64,000 bases of DNA from Streptomyces sp. NBC_00091 (GCF_026343185.1 NZ_JAPEMA010000002.1:791511-855510); one strand, 5' to 3'; positions 37,982 to 47,715 are shown, counted from the stretch's first letter. Made by a program: numbers and translations. The notes: generated by a model from the letters alone, not told the origin.

Positions 37982-39463
37982 TCAGCGCTGCTGTGTCAGC
38001 AGACCCGGCCGGTAGGGCCATTGGCCGTAGTCGCCGCCGGAGTTGGGGTCGCGTCCCTGGTAGAGGAACTGCAGGTTGCAGGGATCGACGGTGAAGGTCT
38101 GATCGGCGCTGGTGCGGATCAGTTCGCCATGGCTGATGTCGTTGGTCCAGGTGGCGCCGCTGTTGGCCTTGCCGGCGAAGGAGTTGCTCTCGGTCGCGGC
38201 CTGGGGTGTCCATGAGCCGTTCAGGCTGGTGGCCGTGAACGAGCGGAAGTAGCGGCCCTGCGAGCCCCTCGCCTCGACGAGCATGAGGTAGCGGTCCTGG
38301 CCCTGGAGCTTGTAGACCTGCGGGGCTTCGAACAGGTTGTCCGCCGTATCGCTCATGATCGTCGTGTAGTTCGAGCCGAAACTGCTCGGGAAGTTCCCGA
38401 TCGGCATGCTGGCCCGGTAGATCTTGCCGTTGTCACCGGCGAAGAACAGGTACATGTTCGTGCCGTCAGCTATGAGCGTCTGGTCGATGGGGCCTGTGGT
38501 GGAGCCGGTGATGCTTCCGGTGAAGAGCACCTGCTGTGAGGACCAGCCATTGGGGTTGGACGGGTCGCTCGACGTCCGGTAGGAGAAGGCGCTCCCGCCT
38601 CCCCACTGGTAGGCGAGCACCCAGATGTTCTTCGGCGCGAAGTAGAAGAGCGTGGGCGCGACGACGGAGTTCGACATCGTGTTCTGGCTGGCCGAGGCCA
38701 TCTCCGGCCAGTTGCCGAACAGGCCGAAGTTCATCGAACCCCAGCCTGCTCCCGTTCCCGCGGCGCCGTGTGTCGTCGCATAGACGAGATGCTTGCCGTT
38801 GTAGGGGGCGACGGTGAAGTCCTTGAGCGACGCCCACCCGGCCTTGGGCTGCGCCAGTGCGCCCGTCGAGGTCCAGCGGTATGTCGACGGAAGAGCGCAC
38901 GCACCGGGGTTGCCGGCACCGACCTTGACGAGCTGCCACTGCTGGTTGGTGCCGCCCCAGTCGTCGTACTGGACGACGTTCGCGTTGTCGGCGGTGGATC
39001 CGCCTTGTACCTCGAGAGCCTTGTTGCTGTGGCGCGCGATGAGCCTCACGTAGCCGTCCGAGCTGTCGGCCAGCCGCCACTGCTGGTTGGTCCCGTTCGC
39101 GTCGGCCCACTGGACGATCGAGGCGCCGTTCGCGGTGGAACCGTTCTGGACGTCCAGCACCTTGCCGGAGTGGCGGGACTTGATCCGGTAGTTACCGCCG
39201 CCGGAGTCGATGAACTGCCACTGCTGCTGGTTCTGATCGTTCCGGGTCCACTGGGTGATGCGGGCGCCGTCGCCGGTCGCCAGGTTGTAGACGTCCAGGG
39301 CCTTGCCGCTGTTGCGGTTGACCAGCACGTAGTAGGCGTTGGGGTCGACGGTCGCCGCGCTGGCGGGCTGGACGCTGAGGAAGGTGGCCAGGAGCAGCAA
39401 GGGCGCGAGGACGGCGAGCAGCCGTCGTCTCAGTTGGACCGGGGAGGGATGGCGAAACCACAT
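37982..39463 (-). CDS. GH62 alpha-L-arabinofuranosidase with N-terminal CBM13
   Basis: A 493-residue secreted arabinofuranosidase that releases arabinose from arabinoxylan. The signal peptide ([27 protein letters not shown]) is followed by a ricin-type CBM13 (about residues 40-175) and the GH62 propeller (about 185-493): [14 protein letters not shown], the base Asp in [16 protein letters not shown] and the acid Glu in [15 protein letters not shown] 39463 has the strong site AAAGGAG. The frame is open upstream through the whole cupin gene, so a 741-codon fused product is also possible. It is the last gene of the long xylan operon. Confidence 0.93.
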   Translation of the reverse strand: MWFRHPSPVQLRRRLLAVLAPLLLLATFLSVQPASAATVDPNAYYVLVNRNSGKALDVYNLATGDGARITQWTRNDQNQQQWQFIDSGGGNYRIKSRHSGKVLDVQNGSTANGASIVQWADANGTNQQWRLADSSDGYVRLIARHSNKALEVQGGSTADNANVVQYDDWGGTNQQWQLVKVGAGNPGACALPSTYRWTSTGALAQPKAGWASLKDFTVAPYNGKHLVYATTHGAAGTGAGWGSMNFGLFGNWPEMASASQNTMSNSVVAPTLFYFAPKNIWVLAYQWGGGSAFSYRTSSDPSNPNGWSSQQVLFTGSITGSTTGPIDQTLIADGTNMYLFFAGDNGKIYRASMPIGNFPSSFGSNYTTIMSDTADNLFEAPQVYKLQGQDRYLMLVEARGSQGRYFRSFTATSLNGSWTPQAATESNSFAGKANSGATWTNDISHGELIRTSADQTFTVDPCNLQFLYQGRDPNSGGDYGQWPYRPGLLTQQR

Positions 39464-40204
39464 CAGAAGGGCTCCTTTGGGGGTGGGGGTGAGGTGACCC
39501 CGACGGACCGCGGAACGGCCGTATTGGGGGGCGGGTACGGGATAGGTGTGAAGGCGGCCGCACATGCCGAAGCGTTGGTGCTCCGGACGCTCCAGTCGCG
39601 ACACTTCGCCGTGGTCGAGGTGGGAGAGGTCTCCGGCCTTCAGCCGTTCCAGCTGACGGCCGGTCGTGACGGCAGCTGCCATGGGGCCGTCACGCCAGCG
39701 GATCCACCAGGCGTCCAGGAGCTCGCTCTTCAGGCGGTGGGCTGCGATGTGGAACTCCGGCAGCCCGCCTTCGCACAAGGCCAGGAAACCCTCGACCGCC
39801 AAGTCGCGGCGGCGGCGCGCTGCCGCGGAATAGTCGCCGGTCAGGGCTGCCGCCCTCCGGTAGGCGTGGGGATCGGCCAGGACCGGAGCAGGGAAGGTGA
39901 AGACGGCGTCGCCCGCCTCGGGAAGTCCGCCGTTCTGCATGAGCACCACGAGGCGCAGGCCGCCGTCGTTGACCAGGCGGTGGATCGTGCCGGGGGTGAA
40001 CCAGACGACGTCGCCGGCGTGCAGCGGGGTCTCGGCGAAGCCGGAGGTGGTGAGGGTCTGGACACTGCCCGCGCCGCTGATGACGACGTAGGCTTCGGAG
40101 CAGACGAGGTGCATGTGGGGCGTGCCGCCGCACAGCCCGTCGGCGGCCTCCCAGTCGTACACGGTCAACCCGGAGATCCCCACGCCGCCGGGGAACGGGG
40201 TCAC
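39464..40204 (-). CDS. cupin-domain protein lacking its own stop codon
   Basis: About 245 codons encode a cupin ([37 protein letters not shown]) followed by a helical part ending in the family-like [12 protein letters not shown]. Cupins of this kind probably bind a sugar or sugar acid in the cytoplasm. The GTG start at 40204 overlaps the stop of DUF6807 (GTGA). No stop follows the expected end; the frame continues without a break through the GH62 ribosome binding site into GH62. The signal peptide of GH62 would then be internal. A lost stop codon is the simplest reading. Confidence 0.78.
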
Positions 40205-41061
40205 CACGGGTGTTCCGCGATGTGGCGGGACAGGCGCCCGGGGGCCCACGCACCGTCGGCCACGACGATCCGGTAGCGGCGCGACAGGGTCTCGCCCGGG
40301 GCCAGCGGCAGTTCCTCGTCGAATGCCAGGGAGGGGTTGACGGCTGGGAAGGGCTCACTGCGGACGAACCAGTCGCAGGGGGCGTCCGGATCGTCCAGGA
40401 ACAGGAGCGTGGAGGAGCGGTCGACCTCGTCGTGCGTGCCGGTGAAGGCCAGCCAGTCACCCTGCTCGCCCATCGCGGGGCCGATCACTTCCCCGCCGGT
40501 GAAGTCGCGCGGGCCGCGCCAGAACAGGCCGGAGTATCCGGCGAGCCTTCTGCCCTGTGTGCCGGGGCTACCGAACAGCAGTCCGGCGCCCCGGACGTTG
40601 GTCAGTGCGGTGGTGACGTCCAGGGTCCAGGAGTCGGCCTCGACGTCGCGGGCGGTCAGCGTGCGGCGCTCGTCGATCCAGTGCTCCCCCGCCATCGTGT
40701 ACCAGGCCAGGTCCTCGGTGATCACGGCGCGGCCGTGGCCTGTCTCGGCGGCCACGGTGAGGCTGCGCATCGTGCCGAGGTTCGGCAGGTCCACGTAGCC
40801 CTGGCCGCGCAAGTAGGTGCCGCCACCCCAGAAGTTGTGCCCCGAGAGCCACGACGCCGTGATCTGGATGCCCTTGTGCCAGCGGTGGTCGTGCGGCCGG
40901 TAGCCGGTGACCACGTCGCCGGCGAGCGTGCGCACCGGATGCAGGTAGGGTTTCGGCGCCTCGAAGGGGTCCATGACCGGCCGGTGCACGTACCGGAAGA
41001 GGTCGACGTCGCAGGCTCGGACGGTCAGCGAGTCCTCGTCCTCGATGAGTTCGAAGGTCAT
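40201..41061 (-). CDS. DUF6807 (PmoA-like) family protein
   Basis: A 286-residue protein of the DUF6807 family, common in polysaccharide utilisation clusters and of unknown reaction. Visible are the early [20 protein letters not shown] and [13 protein letters not shown], with clustered His that may bind a metal or sugar. The start ATG overlaps the stop of the oxidoreductase gene (ATGA, 41061-41058). No signal peptide, so it is cytoplasmic, acting with the oxidoreductase and cupin on an imported sugar. Confidence 0.83.
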   Translation of the reverse strand: MTFELIEDEDSLTVRACDVDLFRYVHRPVMDPFEAPKPYLHPVRTLAGDVVTGYRPHDHRWHKGIQITASWLSGHNFWGGGTYLRGQGYVDLPNLGTMRSLTVAAETGHGRAVITEDLAWYTMAGEHWIDERRTLTARDVEADSWTLDVTTALTNVRGAGLLFGSPGTQGRRLAGYSGLFWRGPRDFTGGEVIGPAMGEQGDWLAFTGTHDEVDRSSTLLFLDDPDAPCDWFVRSEPFPAVNPSLAFDEELPLAPGETLSRRYRIVVADGAWAPGRLSRHIAEHPW

Positions 41062-42104
41062 CGGAACACCTCCGGGCGCCCTCCGTTGAGCGAGCCGTAG
41101 AACGGGTCGGCCGCGTCGATCTCTCCGCGCCGGACCGGCAGGCCGGTGATCGCGGCCTTGTACAGGGCGGTGACCAGTTCCATGGTGGGCCTGCCGAGGT
41201 CGGGCCGGGTCCCCGCCTCGTAGTCGTCCAGGAAGGCCGCGAGTTGGGCGGTGTGCGAGCTGGGCAGGTCCTCCGGCGGCTCCCACTTCACGCTTTTCGA
41301 GCTGGTGGTGAACGTCCAGTCCGCGTTGGAGTAGCCGTACAGATGGCGCAGTTCGACCGTGGCATCGGTGAGATCGAACCGCAGGTAGCTCTCCTCGCGC
41401 GGGGAAAGGACGCTGTTGACGACCGTCGCGATGGCTCCGTTCTCGAACCGGACGAGGGCCGCGGACACGTCCTCGGTCTGGACGTCGCGTTCGAGGCGGC
41501 CGGCCATCGCGCGTACCTCGGCCCATTCGCCGAGCACCGCGAGCATCAGGTCCATCTGGTGGATGCCGTGGCCCAGGGTCGGGCCGCCGCCTTCGCTCTC
41601 CCAGGTGCCGCGCCAGGGCACGTCGTAATAGGCGTCGTCGCGATACCACGCCGTGACGCACTGCGCGACCAGGGCACGGCCCAGCGTCCCGGCCGCGATC
41701 CGGTCGCGCAGGTACCGGGCCCCCGAGCCGTACCTGTGCTGGAACACCGCGCCCGCGAGGGCGGGCCCTTCGGCGCGACGGATCCGGTCGAGCTCGGCCA
41801 GCGACAGGGCCACCGGCTTCTCGCACCAGACCCACGCGCCCGACTCCAGGCAGGCCACGGCCTGGTCGGCGTGCAGGAACGGAGGCGTGCACAGGTGAAC
41901 GAGGTCCGGCCTCTGCTCCTGGAGCATCGTGTGCAGGTCGGTGTAGACCGCGGGTATGCCGTGTTCGGCCGCGAAGGCCTCGGCGCGCGCGGCGTCCACG
42001 TCGACGGCGGCCACGATCAGGGCCCGGTGCGCCTGCGCCCGGAGGGCGGGAACGTGGCATATGCCCGCGATCCCGCCCGTTCCGACGATCGCCGTTCTGA
42101 TCAT
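41058..42104 (-). CDS. Gfo/Idh/MocA family oxidoreductase
   Basis: A 348-residue NAD(P)-dependent sugar or inositol dehydrogenase-like enzyme. The Rossmann start is TAIVGTGGIAGICHVPAL; the catalytic motif is CEKPVAL (EKP); GIHQMDLMLAVLGEW carries the usual His. It is translationally coupled to GH10 upstream (ATGA overlap 42104-42101) and to DUF6807 downstream. The context points to oxidation of a xylan-derived sugar, or of a glucuronic acid or methylated derivative, but the substrate is not shown. Confidence 0.9.
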   Translation of the reverse strand: MIRTAIVGTGGIAGICHVPALRAQAHRALIVAAVDVDAARAEAFAAEHGIPAVYTDLHTMLQEQRPDLVHLCTPPFLHADQAVACLESGAWVWCEKPVALSLAELDRIRRAEGPALAGAVFQHRYGSGARYLRDRIAAGTLGRALVAQCVTAWYRDDAYYDVPWRGTWESEGGGPTLGHGIHQMDLMLAVLGEWAEVRAMAGRLERDVQTEDVSAALVRFENGAIATVVNSVLSPREESYLRFDLTDATVELRHLYGYSNADWTFTTSSKSVKWEPPEDLPSSHTAQLAAFLDDYEAGTRPDLGRPTMELVTALYKAAITGLPVRRGEIDAADPFYGSLNGGRPEVFR

Positions 42105-43159
42105 CCGCCCAGCACCTTCCTGATCGAGTGATAGGCGGGCTTGGGCAGCAGGTTCTCGTCGTAGGGCAGCGCTGCGCCCTCACCGGGGAAGACGGAGGGG
42201 ATCCACGAGTACTTGTCCGTGTAGTCCCAGATGGTGATGCCGACGCATTTCCTGACCGCCAGGCAGGCCTTGACGTAGTCGGCGTACCAGGTGGCCTGGG
42301 TGGCGAGCATCGAAGGGGTCGCGGGGAGGTTCATCCGGATGTCGAGCTCGGTGATCGCGACCTCGACCCCGAGGTCGGCGAAGCGCTGCATGTTCTGCTG
42401 GACATCGGCCGGGAAGCCGTACTGGAGCGCCAGATGGCCCTGGATGCCGAAGCCCTCCACCGGAACGCCGTCGGCCTTCAACTGCTTGATCAGGGTGTAA
42501 TAGGCGTCGCTCTTGGGGCCTATCCCGTCGACGTTGTAGTCGTTGAGGTACAGCTTGGCGTGCCGGTCGGCCTCGTGGGCCCAGCGCAGGGCGTCGGCGA
42601 TGTAGCCGGGGCCGAGCGTCTTGTAGAAGAGTGATTCGCGGTAGGTGCCGTCGTCGTTGAAGGCCTCGTTGACGACGTCCCAGTGGATCACCTGGCCCTT
42701 GAAGTGCCGGACCTGCGTCTGGATGTGGTTCTTGAGGACGGCGCGCAGTTCGTCGGCGGTCCAGGCGTGCTCGGTGAGCCAGGCGGGGAGCTGGTTGTGC
42801 CAGATGAGGGTGTGGCCGCGGACCTTCTGGTGGTGGGCCTTGGCGAACGAGACGACCTCGTCGGCGGCGGTGAAGTCGAAGACGCCGCGTTCGGGCTCGG
42901 TGGCGTACCACTTCATGGCGTTGCCGGGGGTGGTCTGCCCGAATTCGCTGCCGAGGAGCTTCAGATAGGCGGCGTCGGTGAACTCGGGGTTGTCGGTGGC
43001 GGAGCCTAAGTACTTGTGGTGCTTCTTGGCCAGTTCTCCGAGCGTCCTGGGGCGGGGCTCGGCGGCTGCGGGCGCGGCGCCGAGGCCGGCCGCCAGGCAG
43101 ACGGCGGCGGACAGAGCGGTGAGAATCCGGGACGTGGACCTGGACCTGGGAATGGGCAT
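42101..43159 (-). CDS. GH10 endo-1,4-beta-xylanase, secreted
   Basis: A 352-residue single-domain xylanase. After a signal peptide (ILTALSAAVCLAAGLGAAPAAA) the TIM barrel includes NAMKWYATEPERGVFDF, the acid/base Glu in [11 protein letters not shown] and the nucleophile Glu in VAITELDIRMN, with WDYTDKYSWIPSVF near the end. No binding module is present, unlike the xylanase at 59626. It begins 29 bases after the GH30 stop and is coupled to the oxidoreductase, so it belongs to the importer operon. Confidence 0.96.
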   Translation of the reverse strand: MPIPRSRSTSRILTALSAAVCLAAGLGAAPAAAEPRPRTLGELAKKHHKYLGSATDNPEFTDAAYLKLLGSEFGQTTPGNAMKWYATEPERGVFDFTAADEVVSFAKAHHQKVRGHTLIWHNQLPAWLTEHAWTADELRAVLKNHIQTQVRHFKGQVIHWDVVNEAFNDDGTYRESLFYKTLGPGYIADALRWAHEADRHAKLYLNDYNVDGIGPKSDAYYTLIKQLKADGVPVEGFGIQGHLALQYGFPADVQQNMQRFADLGVEVAITELDIRMNLPATPSMLATQATWYADYVKACLAVRKCVGITIWDYTDKYSWIPSVFPGEGAALPYDENLLPKPAYHSIRKVLGG

Positions 43160-43188
43160 GACGGACTACTCCTGCGGTGATGGTCGGT

Positions 43189-44577
43189 TCAGTCGAGGAC
43201 GATCGTGGTCAGCGCGCGTGGGGCGAGCGTCGCCTTGAGGGTCGTGCCATGGGTGGAGACGATGTCGGCCGGGGTGATCGAGCGGGTCTCGTCGGTGACG
43301 TAGCCGTCGGGGCGGCGGTCGTGCCCGCCGCGGAGAGAGAACTCGGCGGAGCTTTCGGTGGTCGCGGTGTTGAGGATCTCGATCACGCGGCTGCCGTCGG
43401 TGTTGCGGAAGGCCGTGATCTGCAGTGCCGGGCCGGCGTTCGTGACCGGCACGCGGACGGCGCCGGGGCGGATGAACCGGCTGAAGGCGGCCAGCGCCCA
43501 GTACCGCTTGGACACCCGGTAGTCGTCACCGGGGTTGGCGAGCTGGATGAGCCCTCGGGTCGCGCCGAGGGACGCGCCGGTCCAGTAGACGTAGGCGTTG
43601 GCGTTGCCGACGGCCAGGGTGTTCTGGATGTCGGCCGCGACGGTGAGACCGTCGTAGCCGCTGCCGTCGTGCCAGTTCTCGTTCCAGGTGGCGCCGTCCG
43701 GCGACCATTCCGACATCCACACGTGCTTGTCGGTCGGCTGCGCCACCTCGGTCGGACCGCTGTAGCGGTGTCCGGTGATGGTCCGCACGGCCTTGCCGGC
43801 CGCGGGGTCCGCCTCGATGGCTTCGGTGTAGGCGACCTGTCGGTCCCAGCCCGCGGCGTCGCAGCAGACCACCCCGGTCTTCAGTCCGGACGCGCGGACG
43901 GTCGGCCCGAGCACCTTGAGGAAGTCGACGGCCTGCTGCGGGGTGAACCGCATCGAGGCGTAGGTCGCCGTCCAGTCGGGTTCGTTGGTGAACCCGAGGT
44001 CGGTGATCCCGATGCCCTCCTGCCGGTAGAACTTCGCGTACTGGACGAGGTAGTTCGCGTAGGCCTGGCGCCATTCGGGGCGCAGCTCGCCGCCGTCGTT
44101 CTCGCTTCCGTTGGTCTTCATGAAGGCCGGGGCGCTCCAGGCGTCGGCGAAGAACCGTGTGACGCCGTAGTCCTTGGCCTCCTTGGCGAGCCAGACCTGA
44201 CCGCCGTCCCAGCCGTCCCAGACGTACTTCGGCGTGGCCTGCGGCCCGCCGGGATCGGCCGGCAGGATCGTCGGCATGTGGTCGTAGACCCTGTCGGCCG
44301 ACGACCCGATGCCCAGGCGCAGGATCGAAAGGCCCGCGCCCTTGTCCTTACTGAGCAGCAGGTCGAGCACCTCGCGCTGCTTGGCCGGGCTGAGGCCGCG
44401 TGCGCCGTGCAGCAGGTCGGCCCGCTGGAAGGCCATCGAGAAGCCGAATCCGTCTATGGGCTGGAGTTCGGCGCGGAAGTCGATGACGGGGTGCGCGGGG
44501 GCGGGGTGCGCGGGGGCGGCCACAGCCTGTGTTGTTAGCGCTAACAAAACTGCGGTCGATGCGGCCAGGCGTTTCAC
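43189..44577 (-). CDS. GH30 family glycosidase, secreted
   Basis: A 462-residue exported enzyme with a short signal (LAASTAVLLALTTQAVAAPA). The barrel shows IDGFGFSMAFQRADLLHG, the acid/base in LGFTNEPDWTATY and the nucleophile in VWMSEWSPDG; a beta-sandwich makes up the last ~100 residues. GH30 members in such clusters are usually xylanases or beta-xylosidases/glucosidases; the subfamily is not certain. The GTG start follows GAGGAG. An operator TGTTAGCGCTAACA lies inside the coding sequence, in the signal-peptide codons, 31-44 bases after the start. It is 36 bases downstream of the permease gene. Confidence 0.9.
   Translation of the reverse strand: MKRLAASTAVLLALTTQAVAAPAHPAPAHPVIDFRAELQPIDGFGFSMAFQRADLLHGARGLSPAKQREVLDLLLSKDKGAGLSILRLGIGSSADRVYDHMPTILPADPGGPQATPKYVWDGWDGGQVWLAKEAKDYGVTRFFADAWSAPAFMKTNGSENDGGELRPEWRQAYANYLVQYAKFYRQEGIGITDLGFTNEPDWTATYASMRFTPQQAVDFLKVLGPTVRASGLKTGVVCCDAAGWDRQVAYTEAIEADPAAGKAVRTITGHRYSGPTEVAQPTDKHVWMSEWSPDGATWNENWHDGSGYDGLTVAADIQNTLAVGNANAYVYWTGASLGATRGLIQLANPGDDYRVSKRYWALAAFSRFIRPGAVRVPVTNAGPALQITAFRNTDGSRVIEILNTATTESSAEFSLRGGHDRRPDGYVTDETRSITPADIVSTHGTTLKATLAPRALTTIVLD
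44533..44546. promoter_or_regulatory. LacI-type operator inside the GH30 coding start
   Basis: A perfect TGTTAGCGCTAACA palindrome encoding part of VLLALTT. A repressor bound here could block an internal promoter or act as a roadblock within the long operon, allowing the importer genes and the hydrolase genes to be separately tuned. Confidence 0.78.
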
Positions 44578-44613
44578 GGCGTCTCCTCGGGGGTGGAGGT
44601 CGGGCGGGACGGG

Positions 44614-45444
44614 TCAGCCCTTGGTGGCGCCCGCGGTCAGTCCGCCGATCAGCTGCCGCTCGGCGACGGCGTAGAAGGCGAGGGCGGGGACCATCGCGAG
44701 CACGATGTAGGCGAGGACGAGCGCGTAGTCGGTCGAGTACTGGCCCTGGAACTGCTGGACGCCGACCGGGATCGTCTGCCATTTCGGGTCGTTGAACACC
44801 AGCAGCGGCAGGAAGAAGTTGTTCCAGCTCGCGACGATCGCCAGCACCGAAACCGTGCCGAGCGCCGGACGCGCCATCGGCAGCAGGATCTTCCAGAAGA
44901 AGCGGAACTTGCCGCAGCCGTCCATGACGGCCGCCTCCTCGACCTCTGCCGGGACGGTCCGGAAGAACCCGCGCAGAATGATGATCGTCATGGGGAGCCC
45001 GAAGGCCGCCTGCGGGAGGATCACTCCGAGCGGGTTGTCGAGCAGGTCGAAGTTGCGCAGCAGCAGGAACAGCGGCAGGACGGCCACCGCGAACGGGAAC
45101 ATCAGCCCGATCGTGAACAGCGTGTAGAACAGCTCCCTGCCCCGGAAGGCGTAGCGGGCCAGTACGAACGCCGCCATCGCGGAGACCGCCACCGTGCAGC
45201 ATGCCGTGCCGATCGCGATGCCCGCACTGTTGGCGATCTGCCGCCAGAACATTCCGTCGCCGAGAATGCCGGTGTAGTTGCCGGTCTTCCAGTGCTCCGG
45301 CAGCCCGAACGGGTTGGTCGTCAGCTCGCCGGTGCTCTTGAACCCGGAGATCACCGCGTAGACCAGCGGCACGACGACGAACGCGCCGATCAGCCAGACC
45401 ACGGCGTGCAGCGACAGGCCGCGGGTCGTTCTGCGGGCGTTCAT
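44614..45444 (-). CDS. carbohydrate ABC transporter permease (MalG-type)
   Basis: A 276-residue inner-membrane permease with six hydrophobic helices and the ATPase-contact EAA loop EEAAVMDGCGKFRFFWKILLP. It pairs with the permease encoded just upstream (4-base overlap, 45444-45441). No ATPase gene is present, so a shared MsiK-type ATPase probably powers it, as is usual in Streptomyces. By context it carries xylo-oligosaccharides. Confidence 0.94.
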   Translation of the reverse strand: MNARRTTRGLSLHAVVWLIGAFVVVPLVYAVISGFKSTGELTTNPFGLPEHWKTGNYTGILGDGMFWRQIANSAGIAIGTACCTVAVSAMAAFVLARYAFRGRELFYTLFTIGLMFPFAVAVLPLFLLLRNFDLLDNPLGVILPQAAFGLPMTIIILRGFFRTVPAEVEEAAVMDGCGKFRFFWKILLPMARPALGTVSVLAIVASWNNFFLPLLVFNDPKWQTIPVGVQQFQGQYSTDYALVLAYIVLAMVPALAFYAVAERQLIGGLTAGATKG

Positions 45445-46430
45445 CGGCCACCTCCCGTGGTGACGGCCCCGCTCAGGTCACGGCGCAGAACGTACCGCTG
45501 GTAGAAGAGGGAGAAGACCAGACTGATCATGAACAGGACCACGCTGATCGCACTGGCGTAGCCGACCTGGTAGCGCTTGAACCCGAACTGGAACATCGAG
45601 ATCGCCATCGTCTCGGAGGAGTGGTTGGGCCCGCCCGCGGTCATGACCCAGACGAGGTCGAAGAGCTGGATGGCGCCGATGACCGAAAGGAAGACGCTGA
45701 TCCGGATCGTCGGGCCGAGCAACGGCAGCGTCACGTGCCGGAAGCGCTGCCAGGCGCCGGCGCCGTCGATGGAGGCTGCCTCGAGGATCTCGCCCGGGAT
45801 GCTTTGCAGCCCGGCGAGGAAGAGCATCATGTGGAACCCGAAGTACTTCCAGGTCATGACCACGAACAGGGTCGGCATGACCGTCGAGGGATCGGCGAGC
45901 CACTTGCCCTGCAGCCCCTCCAGGCCGAGGGCGCCCGCGAGATGGTCGGCCATGCCGCCACCGGGAAGGAAGATCATCGTGAAGAGGACCGCCGTGACCA
46001 CTTCGGACAGGATGTACGGCGCGAAGAACAGCATCCGGTAGACGGCCCGGCCGCGCAGCCTCTGGTTGAGCAGGACGGCGGTGAACAGCGCGAACGGCAA
46101 CTGCACCGTGATCGACAGCGTGATCAGGTACAGCCCGCGCTCCAGATCGCCGAGGAAGACCTGATCCCGGAAGAGGGTGGCGTAGTTCCCGAAGCCGACG
46201 AACTCCTCCAGGGGGCCGACCCCGCCCCACTTGAAGAAGCCGGTGTAGACGGCGACCGCGATGGGGGCGAGGACGAAGACGAGGAAGAGGACCAGAGCCG
46301 GGACGAGGAACCAGGCGACGGACGCCCAGCTTCCCAGCCGGCGCGGGAGCGAGCGTGCCGGGGCGGGCGGGCCCACCGGCCCGGCGTCCTGCGTCCGCTC
46401 CTTGGTCAGGGTGGACACGGAGCTAGGCAC
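45441..46430 (-). CDS. carbohydrate ABC transporter permease (MalF-type)
   Basis: A 329-residue permease with six helices. The EAA loop is EAASIDGAGAWQRFRHVTLPLL. The N-terminal ~25 residues are polar. Its first bases overlap the end of the solute-binding protein gene (46430-46423). It corresponds in order and type to BxlF of the S. lividans bxlEFG importer. Confidence 0.94.
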   Translation of the reverse strand: MPSSVSTLTKERTQDAGPVGPPAPARSLPRRLGSWASVAWFLVPALVLFLVFVLAPIAVAVYTGFFKWGGVGPLEEFVGFGNYATLFRDQVFLGDLERGLYLITLSITVQLPFALFTAVLLNQRLRGRAVYRMLFFAPYILSEVVTAVLFTMIFLPGGGMADHLAGALGLEGLQGKWLADPSTVMPTLFVVMTWKYFGFHMMLFLAGLQSIPGEILEAASIDGAGAWQRFRHVTLPLLGPTIRISVFLSVIGAIQLFDLVWVMTAGGPNHSSETMAISMFQFGFKRYQVGYASAISVVLFMISLVFSLFYQRYVLRRDLSGAVTTGGGR

Positions 46431-47715
46431 CCTTCGCAGCCTCGGTGATCGACTTGGTGACCTGCTCGGGCGTCTTCTTGCCCGCGATGAGGTCGGCGAC
46501 GCTGTCGTTGACCTCCTGGCCGACCGCCGGCGGGTAGGCCTGGTCGAGGAAGAGCTGGAAGCCCGTCGCCTTGACCAGGCTGTCGGCCACCACCTTCCTG
46601 TTGGGGTCGGTGAGCTGGCTCTCCGCGCCCTTGACCACCGGCAGGTAGCCGTTGGAGGCCAGCAGCTTGGACTGGTTGTCCAGAACGAAGAACTTCAGGA
46701 AGTCCAGCGCCTCCTTCGACGCACCCTTGCGCAGCGCGAAGCCACCGCCACCGCCGAACACGTCGGTGGCCCGACCGACCCCGCCGTCGACCGTGGGGAA
46801 GGGGAAGAAGCCCAGGTCCGCGCCGAGGTCGGCGCCCGCGTCCTTCTGCACCGACGGCCCCCACTGCCCCATCAGCTCCATGGCGGCCTTGCCGTTGCCC
46901 ATGGTCGCGGCCTGGCCGCCGGGGGTGGCGTAGCCGGCGCCGAGGAAGGCAGTCTGGAACGGCTGGAGGTCGACCAGCTCCTTGAGGTGGGTGCCTGCCT
47001 GGACGAAGCCCGCGCCGGTGAAGTCCTTGGCGGTCGCGGCCTGCTGCAGCGCGGGGAGGCCTGCGACGCGCATTGCGAGGTAGGCCCAGTAGTAGTGGCC
47101 GGGCCATTTCTCCTTGCCCGCGAGGGCGATCGGAGTGACGCCCGCCGCCTTGAGCTTCTTGACGTCTTCCAGGAGCTCGGCCCAGGTGGCCGGCGGAGCG
47201 GCGATCCCGGCCTTGGCGAAGAGCTTCTTGTTGTACCAGAAGCCGACCATGCCGACGTCGTAGGGCACCCCGTAGGTCCGGCCCTCGAACTGATAGGCCT
47301 GCAGCGAGACCGGGGTGAGCTCGGACGACCAGCCGAACACGTCGGTGAGGTCCTCGACCAGCCCCGCGTCGACCTGCTGCCGCAGAACGCCGCCGCCCCA
47401 GGTCTGGAAGACGTCGGGGAGCTTTCCCGAAGAGGTGGTGGCGGTCAGCTTGGACTTGAACGCCTCGTTCTCCAACGAGGTCGTCTTGATCGTGATGTTC
47501 GGGTGGGCGGCCGTGAACGCCGAGGAAATCTGCGGGAAGAGGGACTTCCCCGGCTCCGTCGTGGCGATGTTCCACCACGCGAAGGTCACCTTGCCGCCGG
47601 CCGTCGGCATCGAGCCGGAGTCCCCGCCGCCACAGGCCGCGGTCAGCGAGACGGACAGAGCGGTCAGGCCCGAGAGCGCCAGGAAGCTTCGTCGGCTCGG
47701 GGGTGTGCTGGCCAT
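46423..47715 (-). CDS. sugar ABC transporter solute-binding lipoprotein
   Basis: A 430-residue extracellular binding protein with a twin-arginine/lipobox signal (RRSFLALSGLTALSVSLTAACGGG). It has the family-1 binding fold (VTFAWWNIATTEPGKSLFPQI; YQFEGRTYGVPYDVGMVGFWYNKKL). The start follows GGAGG at 47715. It is the first gene of the long operon and faces the LacI regulator, resembling BxlE, which binds xylobiose and xylotriose in S. lividans. Confidence 0.92.
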   Translation of the reverse strand: MASTPPSRRSFLALSGLTALSVSLTAACGGGDSGSMPTAGGKVTFAWWNIATTEPGKSLFPQISSAFTAAHPNITIKTTSLENEAFKSKLTATTSSGKLPDVFQTWGGGVLRQQVDAGLVEDLTDVFGWSSELTPVSLQAYQFEGRTYGVPYDVGMVGFWYNKKLFAKAGIAAPPATWAELLEDVKKLKAAGVTPIALAGKEKWPGHYYWAYLAMRVAGLPALQQAATAKDFTGAGFVQAGTHLKELVDLQPFQTAFLGAGYATPGGQAATMGNGKAAMELMGQWGPSVQKDAGADLGADLGFFPFPTVDGGVGRATDVFGGGGGFALRKGASKEALDFLKFFVLDNQSKLLASNGYLPVVKGAESQLTDPNRKVVADSLVKATGFQLFLDQAYPPAVGQEVNDSVADLIAGKKTPEQVTKSITEAAKGA

